Part shown: positions 1 through 5,569 of the stretch, one piece after another | Layout: each line of letters begins with the position of its first letter | How positions within the stretch are numbered: the stretch's first letter is position 1 | Origin: Candidatus Cloacimonadota bacterium | GTDB taxonomy: Bacteria > Cloacimonadota > Cloacimonadia > Cloacimonadales > TCS61 | Length of the DNA stretch: 6,507 bases | Assembly: GCA_021157645.1 (NCBI GenBank) | Contig: JAGGWC010000163.1 | Coordinates: 1 to 6,507 of the forward strand | Reading direction: 5' to 3' | Notes under the pieces: generated by a model | What the model saw: only the letters and a program-made list of their open reading frames with translations | What the model was told of the DNA's origin: nothing | Database searches by the model: none | Position numbers and translations under genes: made by a program

Positions 1-1046
1 ATATGACTGAATTGTATGTAGCTTACATTAATTATAATGATACAGTTCTGGAAGATCACGATGAAGTTGCCCTTTACATAGATGATAATAATGATGGCGT
101 TTTCTCACCCGATACAGAAGCCAATGAAGGAAATTACTGGGCAGCTTATTATGCTGGCGGAAATCAACTAAAATTCCGACCTATATACGACACGGGAGGT
201 GTGGGGACTGTATTCTTTTTACCCGATCCGCAATTGCAAGTTTCTGTGGATACGGGTTACATGGTTTATGAATTTATGATTCCTATAGGGACTGAAACGT
301 GGGAAATAAATCCAAGTGCAGAAAATCAATCAAGTTTGGCCATTTTTGTATTGGATGACAACGCACCTGACCCTTCTGGTTTTGATGGTTGGTGGCCTCT
401 GGACAATATAAATCTTTTTAATCCAGCTGGATTTGGAACGATTACTTACGGCACCATTCCAGAAACTCCACCTGCGCCGGAAAATTTAACACTCGAATGG
501 ATAGATTATCCATTACTTGATCTCAGATGGGATATGCCGGCAATAAATGATCTTGATCATTTTAATATCTTCTTTGCAATTAATGATGATGAATTCGAAC
601 TGATCGATCAAACGATAGGAATAGAGTATTTATATGAAGTGGCACCTACTCCTTTAACAACTTATAAGTTCTACATTACCACCGTTAACCAGCAGGGAAT
701 GGAATCTGAACCTTCTGAAATAGTAGAAATTCAATCTGTGGATGTTGATGGAGACTTGATCCCAATCATCACAAAACTGAATGCTAATTATCCAAATCCA
801 TTCAATCCAACAACAACGATTTCATTTTCTGTAGCACAAACCTCTTCGCTGGTGAATATTGAAATCTTCAATATAAAAGGACAGAAAGTGAAACAACTTA
901 TTAATGAAATCCTTCCTGCAGGAAAGCACGATGTTGTATGGAACGGAAAAGATGATAATGGTAAACAGGCAGCATCAGGTGTCTATTTTTACAGGATGAA
1001 AAGTGGAGATATCCAACAAAGCAAAAAGATGTTACTTCTAAAATAG
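1..1046 (+). CDS. Secreted protein with CBM9-like, FN3 and T9SS sorting domains (3' part)
   Basis: This is the 3' part of a gene entering from the left edge. The frame is open to base 1 and the first complete codon is at base 3, so that ATG is probably internal. The 347 visible residues form three modules. Residues 1-150 look like a CBM9-type beta-sandwich (LYVAYIN, then EVALYIDDNNDG with a DxDxDG-like acidic loop at 27-32, and an alternating beta pattern). Residues 156-245 are a fibronectin type III domain (PPAPENLTLEW start, TTYKFYITTVN, SEPSEI end). Residues 260-347 are a FlgD-like T9SS type A sorting domain (NYPNPFNPTTTISF, VNIEIFNIKGQKVKQL, AGKHDVVWNGKDDNGK, SGVYFYRMKSG, short basic tail). 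By family knowledge, this tail sends proteins across the outer membrane through type IX secretion and is then cleaved, often leaving cargo on the surface. The catalytic or other N-terminal part and the signal peptide lie outside the window, so the cargo's activity is unknown. The CBM9-like call is less certain than the tail. Confidence 0.88.
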   Translation, partial: MTELYVAYINYNDTVLEDHDEVALYIDDNNDGVFSPDTEANEGNYWAAYYAGGNQLKFRPIYDTGGVGTVFFLPDPQLQVSVDTGYMVYEFMIPIGTETWEINPSAENQSSLAIFVLDDNAPDPSGFDGWWPLDNINLFNPAGFGTITYGTIPETPPAPENLTLEWIDYPLLDLRWDMPAINDLDHFNIFFAINDDEFELIDQTIGIEYLYEVAPTPLTTYKFYITTVNQQGMESEPSEIVEIQSVDVDGDLIPIITKLNANYPNPFNPTTTISFSVAQTSSLVNIEIFNIKGQKVKQLINEILPAGKHDVVWNGKDDNGKQAASGVYFYRMKSGDIQQSKKMLLLK

Positions 1047-1055
1047 ATATGCCAT

Positions 1056-1085
1056 TTACTCCGACAGTATTTGCTGTCGGAGTAA
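1056..1085 (+). terminator. Hairpin terminator after the T9SS cargo gene
   Basis: A perfect 12-bp inverted repeat (1056-1067 with 1074-1085; core ACTCCGACAG / CTGTCGGAGT) encloses a six-base loop, starting nine bases after the TAG stop. The trailing sequence is AT-rich (TAATAATT) rather than a clean T run, so this is either an imperfect intrinsic terminator or a 3'-end stabilising hairpin. It separates the secreted protein's transcript from the next gene cluster. Confidence 0.7.
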
Positions 1086-1125
1086 TAATTCTGAGAAACA
1101 CAAGTTTTAGCACAATATTAATAAT

Positions 1126-1131
1126 GAGGGG
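1126..1131 (+). promoter_or_regulatory. Ribosome binding site of the membrane protein gene
   Basis: GAGGGG lies 11 bases before the ATG at 1143, which is slightly long spacing. An ATG at 1133 is closer to it but is out of frame with the long reading frame. An in-frame ATG at 1167 (residue 9) would be 35 bases away. The site therefore supports the 1143 start. The 1086-1125 stretch upstream is AT-rich and contains no convincing -35 element. Confidence 0.55.
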
Positions 1132-1142
1132 AATGAAAAATT

Positions 1143-2309
1143 ATGAATTTATCTAAATCATTGATCATGAAAATATTAATATTCGCAATTGTCAGTTTGG
1201 CTATCGTAGGCATTTTGCCATCAAGAACACAAATTCATCTTGAAGGAAAAGATGTAGAAAAAGGTATAGAAATATTCAATTATTATGCGGAAATATCTGA
1301 TAGTATCTTCTATGGAAACTTTGGTGAAACAATCCCAAGAGGTATCGAAGGTTTTAATTTCGAAAAATTGCAAGAACTGGGTACTGAAATTAATGTAGAT
1401 TTTAACAAAACTATCGAACTTATAAAAAAACCTTTTGGAAGTGCCTGGATCACGCATGCCTTAGGATTAACTGTAGTAGGCTTGGTTAAAATACTTGCAG
1501 CAACGATAATTAATGCAATAATGTCTAATATTATCTACTCAACAATTTTATCATGTATTGGAATTATCATCCTATTTATATTATTTTTTGTGTTCTTCTC
1601 TAAAAAAAATATGAAGATCGAGAAAGAGAAATTGTTAAATGAACAGATAAAACCTGCATGGTTCGCGATAATCCTTTCCGGTATAAACATTATCTTCTTA
1701 GCATTATTGCTCAGTATAATAACCTATTTGATAGTAATTTCGATTCCAATAAATATGCGATTTATTGCGAATCCACAAATAGTGAATTTCGGACAAATAA
1801 ATTTTGGAGTAACTTTTTATATTACAACACTCTATTATATATTTGGGATAATCTTTTCAATTTTCATCATAATTTACTACCTTAAAATGAAACGATCTGA
1901 ATTAAGAAAGCTATATACTTTCATCCTGATAATTCCTATTTTAGCTCTTGGTTATAATTTGTGGTCTTCTACAAAACATGTTAATAGTACTAATAGTATT
2001 ATCGATTCACAAAACATTAATTCTAATAGACAAATGGTAATTTCTGACTGTACCAAAATAGCTTACAGTGCACGTCAATGGTATTTAACAACTTCTCAAG
2101 AAAGAGATTTAAAATTAGAAGAAATTACGTTTTCAGATGTTGCAGTTTCTGCTGAGAATGAGAATGGAAAATATGATTTATCTGTAGAGGATAATTTATT
2201 AACCATAACAGGTGAGGGAAAAGTTGTAAAAGAAGATGGAAATTTTGCCTTTGGTATAACTACCTATAATGCAGAAACAGATTCGATAAAAACTGATATC
2301 ATGCGATGA
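1143..2309 (+). CDS. Polytopic membrane protein with pilin-head-like C-terminal domain
   Basis: This is a complete gene of 388 residues that I cannot name. A short basic N-terminus leads into a hydrophobic helix (8-25; signal anchor or uncleaved signal), then a soluble segment (26-105). Hydrophobic helices follow at about 131-153, 173-201, 222-247 and 257-274; 106-126 is weaker and may be peripheral. The basic loops KKNMKIEKEK (154-163) and KMKRSELRK (248-256) fit a cytoplasmic location, giving five spans with an extracytoplasmic C-terminus. Residues about 296-386 (SDCTKIAYSARQWY, then two or three beta-hairpin-like repeats with TITGEGKV and FAFGITTYNAETDSIKTD) resemble the C-terminal region of small FCB-group proteins whose pattern is ...DLNNLAAQAQQYYR..., with IG/TG hairpins, related to type IV pilin heads. 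That comparison is from memory. The gene is followed after 16 bases by a nucleotidyltransferase gene and is probably co-transcribed with it. It is strongly isoleucine-rich, as expected for an AT-rich membrane gene. Function unknown. Confidence 0.85.
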   Translation: MNLSKSLIMKILIFAIVSLAIVGILPSRTQIHLEGKDVEKGIEIFNYYAEISDSIFYGNFGETIPRGIEGFNFEKLQELGTEINVDFNKTIELIKKPFGSAWITHALGLTVVGLVKILAATIINAIMSNIIYSTILSCIGIIILFILFFVFFSKKNMKIEKEKLLNEQIKPAWFAIILSGINIIFLALLLSIITYLIVISIPINMRFIANPQIVNFGQINFGVTFYITTLYYIFGIIFSIFIIIYYLKMKRSELRKLYTFILIIPILALGYNLWSSTKHVNSTNSIIDSQNINSNRQMVISDCTKIAYSARQWYLTTSQERDLKLEEITFSDVAVSAENENGKYDLSVEDNLLTITGEGKVVKEDGNFAFGITTYNAETDSIKTDIMR

Positions 2310-2325
2310 ATTTAGGAAATCATTA

Positions 2326-2709
2326 ATGCTTTTAAAAAATAGACCCGACTGGCAATGGCGTTACAAGATGGCAGAAAAGATCTGCAACCGTTTGGATTTC
2401 GAAAAATTTGGTGTAAAAGGATTTTACATTTTCGGAAGCACTAAAAATGCAACTGCCGGACCAGCCAGCGATATTGATATTCTTATCCATTTTTGTGGAA
2501 ATAAAAAACAAGAAGAATGCCTTCTTGCTTGGTTGGATGGGTGGAGTCAGGCTCTGGCAGAGATAAACAAACAGAAAACCGGATATTCTTCTGATGGTCT
2601 GTTGGATGTGCATTTAGTAACTGATGAAGATATTAAAAATAAAACAAGTTTTGCAGTTAAGATAGGTGCAATTTCCGATGCTGCCAGACCACTGAAGGTA
2701 ATAGATTAA
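2326..2709 (+). CDS. Stand-alone nucleotidyltransferase-domain protein
   Basis: This small protein of 127 residues has the signature of the DNA polymerase beta-like nucleotidyltransferase superfamily. GS at 37-38 is followed by DID at 49-51 (YIFGSTKNATAGPASDIDIL), and a third acidic residue, D94, sits in LLDVHLV. Together these form the expected metal-binding triad, so the active site looks intact. The start is supported by AGGA (2314-2317) eight bases before the ATG. The opening motif (NRPDWQWRYKMAEKI), the GWSQALAEINKQKTGY segment and the closing TSFAVKIGAISDAARPL closely match a domain I remember at the C-terminus of large PEP/pyruvate-binding (PPDK-N-like) proteins. Here there is no such partner, so this is a split or free-standing version. 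It lacks an adjacent HEPN gene, which argues against a classic MNT/HEPN toxin-antitoxin pair. Its stop codon directly abuts the start of the phosphoesterase gene, which suggests translational coupling. The transferred nucleotide and its target are unknown. Confidence 0.88.
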   Translation: MLLKNRPDWQWRYKMAEKICNRLDFEKFGVKGFYIFGSTKNATAGPASDIDILIHFCGNKKQEECLLAWLDGWSQALAEINKQKTGYSSDGLLDVHLVTDEDIKNKTSFAVKIGAISDAARPLKVID

Positions 2710-3549
2710 ATGAACTGCTTTTTTGTAACCGATCTTCACGGAAAAATTTCTCGCTATCAATCCTTAATAAACGAGATAAAAAAAGAGCTTCCAGACATCG
2801 TTTTAATTGGTGGAGACCTGCTCCCCGGATTCAACACTTTGTATGGAGATTTCATCACAGGATATCTTATTCCTTTATTTGAAGATTTAAAAAATGAGCT
2901 AAAAGATAAATATCCAAAAATATTTATTATCATGGGAAATGATGATCCACGGATTGAAGAAAAAAAAATAATCGAAGCAGAAAAAAAAGAAATTTGGAAT
3001 TATCTACACGGGAAAAAGATTACTTATAAAGGTTTTGATTTTTATGGTTATGCATATGTTCCGCCAACACCTTTCAGATTAAAAGATTGGGAAAAATTTG
3101 ATATTTCAAGATATGTTGATATTGGTTGTGTTTCACCTCTCGAAGGTTCACGAACTATAAAAGTAAATTCTGTAGACATTGAATATCACACAATTGCTAA
3201 AGATCTGCAAAAGTTAATGCCAGGTGATCTTTCTAAATCTATCTGTCTATTTCATGCTCCGCCATATAAAACTTATTTGGATCGGGCAGATCTGGATGGA
3301 AAAATAATTGATCATGTTCAAGTGGATGTGCATGTGGGAAGTATTGCCATTAAGAATTTTATTGAAAGTAAGTTCCCTAAAATAACTTTACATGGTCATA
3401 TTCATGAATCTTCCCGCATTACCAGACAATGGCAAGAGAAGATCAAAAAAACATATTCCTTTTCTGCAGCTTGGGATGGAATAGAATTGGCATTAATAAA
3501 ATTCGATCCGGAATACCCAGAAAAAGCAGAGCGAATATTGCTAGATTGA
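2710..3549 (+). CDS. Calcineurin-like metallophosphoesterase
   Basis: This 279-residue cytoplasmic-looking protein has no signal peptide or membrane helix. The metallophosphoesterase metal-site motifs appear in order: DLHG (D8, H10), GGD (D36), GNDD (N77, D78), FHAPP (H182) and HGHIHES (H228, H230, H232). All the residues expected for a two-metal centre are present, so it should be an active phosphomonoesterase or phosphodiesterase. The GNDD form replaces the commoner GNHD, a variant known in some archaeal and bacterial relatives. The insertion between motifs 3 and 4 (about residues 80-175) probably forms the substrate cap. The ATG immediately follows the TAA of the nucleotidyltransferase, with GAAGG (2694-2698) 11 bases upstream as the likely ribosome binding site, so the two are almost certainly made together. 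The substrate cannot be read from the sequence; candidates are a nucleotidylated product of its neighbour, a cyclic nucleotide or a small phosphoester. The codon stretch near 2956-2988 contains runs of 9 and 8 adenines. Confidence 0.9.
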   Translation: MNCFFVTDLHGKISRYQSLINEIKKELPDIVLIGGDLLPGFNTLYGDFITGYLIPLFEDLKNELKDKYPKIFIIMGNDDPRIEEKKIIEAEKKEIWNYLHGKKITYKGFDFYGYAYVPPTPFRLKDWEKFDISRYVDIGCVSPLEGSRTIKVNSVDIEYHTIAKDLQKLMPGDLSKSICLFHAPPYKTYLDRADLDGKIIDHVQVDVHVGSIAIKNFIESKFPKITLHGHIHESSRITRQWQEKIKKTYSFSAAWDGIELALIKFDPEYPEKAERILLD

Positions 3550-3565
3550 GATAATATTTTGTCCT

Positions 3566-5392
3566 TTATTTTTGTTTCAATTTATTCAATCTGTTCATTT
3601 CTCTTTTTCGTTCAGTTTCATTAAGAATTTTTTTACGCATTCTAATATTTTTTGGAGTTACTTCCAATAGCTCATCATCATTAATATATTCCAATGCCTG
3701 TTCTAAACTGAATTTTCTTGGTGGGGCAAGTTTGATAGCATCATCGGAACCGGATGCACGGACATTTGTGAGTTTTTTTCCTCTCACCACATTCAGCACG
3801 AGATCATTTTCACGTGAATGTTCTCCTACTATCATTCCTGCATAAACTTCTACAACCGGACCTATAAAAAGAATTCCGCGAGCTTGAAAATTATATAGTG
3901 AATACCCTGTAGAGAGGCCTCTTTCCATAGCAATAAGAGATCCACGCTTTTTCTTATCAAGATCACCTTTATAATATTCATATTCATAAAAACTATGATT
4001 AATTATACCTGTTCCACGAGTTGTAGTAAGAAATTCATTTCTGAATCCAATTAATCCTCGAGCAGGAACTTTAAATTCCAAGCGTGTGTAGCCATCAGTA
4101 CCAGTAACCATATCCATCATTTCACCTTTACGTACACCAAGCATTTCGATAACTGTTCCAACAAATTCGTCTGCTACATCTACCACTGCAAGTTCAATAG
4201 GTTCTGTACGTTTTCCTTTTAACTGACGGAAAATAACTTTTGGTCTTGAAACCTGAAATTCAAAACCTTCTCGACGCATATTCTCGATAAGAATAGCAAG
4301 TTGAAGTTCACCACGTCCCTTAACAACAAACTCATCTCTATTCTCTGTATGTTCAACAACAATACTCACATTAGTTTGAAGTTCTTTTTGCAATCTATCC
4401 CAAATGTTTCTGGAAGTTACATATTTCCCTTCATTCCCTGCAAAAGGAGAGTCATTAACTCTAAATGTCATAGATAAAGTTGGAGCATCTATCTCTATTA
4501 TTGGAAGTGGTTTTGGATTTTCTTTGCAGGCTGCTGTCTCTCCAACATCAACTTTTTCCATACCTGCTAAAGAAACAATATCTCCAGCAAAAGCGGTTTT
4601 AATTTCTTTCTTCTTCAAGCCTTCATATTGGAATATTTTTGAAATTCTATAGAGTAATCTCTCACCATCACGCTTAAGTAATACTACTTCCTCACCTTGG
4701 CTAACTTGTCCATTCTTGATTTTTCCAGTTCCAATTTTACCAAGATAATTATCATATTCAATTGCGGATATAAGCATTTGGAATGGCTTATTTTCATCAC
4801 CTGTAGCATCTTTCACTTTATGAATGATCGTCTCAAACAAGGGAATCAGATCGGTATTTGTATCTTCCAATTCATATCTTGCATAACCATCTTTTCCTGA
4901 GGCATAAAGAATCGGAAAATCTAATTGTTCATCATTTGCATTTAAATCAACAAATAGGTCAAATACCATTTCCAGCACATCTGCAGGTCTGGCATTTGGT
5001 CTATCTATTTTATTTATAATAACAATTGGATTTAATCCAAGTTCTAATGATTTTTTTAGAACATATTTTGTTTGCGGCATCGGTCCTTCAAACGCATCAA
5101 CTAATAACAAAACTGAATCAACCATCTTCATAATACGTTGAACTTCACCACCAAAATCAGCATGACCTGGTGTATCAACAAGATTTATTTTGTAGTCTTT
5201 ATAAGTAAGTGATGCATTTTTGGAAAATATAGTTATTCCGCGTTCTCTTTCCAGATCATTACTATCCATTACACGTTCAGCAACATTCTGATTATCTCTA
5301 AAAACACCGGAATGCTTTAAAGCTCCATCTACCAATGTTGTTTTACCATGATCAACATGAGCGATGATAGCAATATTTTTAATTTTTCTCAT
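3566..5392 (-). CDS. typA: Translational GTPase TypA/BipA
   Basis: This is a complete 608-residue protein of normal length for the family. The GTPase domain carries every G motif: G1 AHVDHGKT (11-18), G2 RGITI (51-55), G3 DTPGH (73-77), G4 NKID (127-130) and G5 around SGK (165-167). EF-G/EF-Tu-like domain II (about 200-290), domain III (about 300-385, KGRGELQLAILIENMRREG) and domain V (about 395-480, with the TypA hallmark RGLIGFRNEFLTTTRGTG) follow. The TypA-specific C-terminal domain (about 485-580) includes GPVVEVYAGMIVGEHSR and NVRASGSDDA, and a lysine/arginine-rich tail ends the protein. By family knowledge, TypA binds the ribosome in the EF-G site and assists large-subunit assembly and growth under cold or other stress. 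The start is fixed by GAGGA (5396-5400 on the complement) a few bases before the ATG. The gene is divergent from the membrane sensor-like gene and convergent with the phosphoesterase. Nothing in it looks degraded or unusual. Confidence 0.98.
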   Translation of the reverse strand: MRKIKNIAIIAHVDHGKTTLVDGALKHSGVFRDNQNVAERVMDSNDLERERGITIFSKNASLTYKDYKINLVDTPGHADFGGEVQRIMKMVDSVLLLVDAFEGPMPQTKYVLKKSLELGLNPIVIINKIDRPNARPADVLEMVFDLFVDLNANDEQLDFPILYASGKDGYARYELEDTNTDLIPLFETIIHKVKDATGDENKPFQMLISAIEYDNYLGKIGTGKIKNGQVSQGEEVVLLKRDGERLLYRISKIFQYEGLKKKEIKTAFAGDIVSLAGMEKVDVGETAACKENPKPLPIIEIDAPTLSMTFRVNDSPFAGNEGKYVTSRNIWDRLQKELQTNVSIVVEHTENRDEFVVKGRGELQLAILIENMRREGFEFQVSRPKVIFRQLKGKRTEPIELAVVDVADEFVGTVIEMLGVRKGEMMDMVTGTDGYTRLEFKVPARGLIGFRNEFLTTTRGTGIINHSFYEYEYYKGDLDKKKRGSLIAMERGLSTGYSLYNFQARGILFIGPVVEVYAGMIVGEHSRENDLVLNVVRGKKLTNVRASGSDDAIKLAPPRKFSLEQALEYINDDELLEVTPKNIRMRKKILNETERKREMNRLNKLKQK

Positions 5393-5400
5393 AATTCCTC
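5393..5400 (-). promoter_or_regulatory. Ribosome binding site of typA
   Basis: Read on the minus strand, GAGGAATT directly precedes the ATG at 5392. The GAGGA core is only about three bases from the start codon, closer than usual, but it is the only purine-rich site present and it agrees with the conserved MRKIKNIAIIAHVDHGKTT N-terminus of TypA. Confidence 0.65.
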
Positions 5401-5424
5401 AATTTTAATATTTTCTTATTATGT

Positions 5425-5453
5425 CTTAAAAAATCTAGAGGTTATAGAGTCAA
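5425..5453 (-). promoter_or_regulatory. Candidate typA promoter
   Basis: On the minus strand, TTGACT (complement of 5448-5453) is followed 17 bases later by TTTAAG (complement of 5425-5430), a weak -10 match. A better -10-like CATAAT lies at the complement of 5418-5423, but it is 24 bases from TTGACT. The region is very AT-rich, so chance matches are likely and this assignment is tentative. Confidence 0.3.
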
Positions 5454-5513
5454 CGCATTTAAATTACGTGTGTGTAAATACTTCTTACAATTGGTAGTAT
5501 CATTTTTTTAAAT

Positions 5514-5541
5514 TTGACATTAATATAACTGGAACTAATTT
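5514..5541 (+). promoter_or_regulatory. Candidate promoter of the membrane sensor-like gene
   Basis: A perfect TTGACA (5514-5519) is separated by 16 bases from TAATTT (5536-5541), which would place transcription start near 5548, about 20 bases before the TTG start codon and just before the ribosome binding site. The same stretch can also be read as a Bacteroidota-type -33/-7 promoter: TTTG at 5513-5516 and AATTTG ending at 5542. Both readings predict nearly the same start. Confidence 0.45.
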
Positions 5542-5557
5542 GCTTCTTGTCTTAAGA

Positions 5558-5564
5558 GGGAGGA
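5558..5564 (+). promoter_or_regulatory. Strong ribosome binding site deciding a TTG start
   Basis: GGGAGGA lies five bases before TTG at 5570, the strongest Shine-Dalgarno match in the window. It decides the start of the downstream frame. The first in-frame ATG is 79 codons further on (residue 80) and would remove the N-terminal membrane helix. Confidence 0.8.
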
Positions 5565-5569
5565 TAATA

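Noticed and set aside
901..1113. Open frame of 70 codons on the minus strand across the end of the T9SS gene
   Set aside because: It lies antisense to the well-supported sorting domain, runs through the terminator hairpin and shows no recognisable protein features.
1221..1457. Minus-strand frame inside the membrane protein gene
   Set aside because: It overlaps the real gene fully, and its phenylalanine-rich composition is what the complement of AT-rich coding DNA gives.
1658..1885. Plus-strand frame in a second register inside the membrane protein gene
   Set aside because: It is embedded in the transmembrane coding region without its own ribosome binding site, and its Asn/Tyr/Ser-rich translation looks like a frame-shifted shadow.
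2332..2613. Minus-strand frame opposite the nucleotidyltransferase
   Set aside because: It is antisense to a gene with an intact catalytic motif and has no independent support.
2326..3549. Classic MNT/HEPN toxin-antitoxin module
   Set aside because: The nucleotidyltransferase is real, but there is no HEPN-like small helical protein with an RxxxxH motif next to it; the neighbour is a metallophosphoesterase.
4404..4900. Two plus-strand frames (4404-4652 and 4697-4900) inside typA
   Set aside because: Both are antisense to highly conserved TypA domains and have no ribosome binding sites or family motifs.
5401..5569. Riboswitch, small RNA or operator in the typA/sensor intergenic region
   Set aside because: Only AT-rich sequence and candidate promoter elements are visible. 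The near-palindrome around CAATTG (5488-5493) breaks down after six bases, and no extended stem or known RNA motif is seen.
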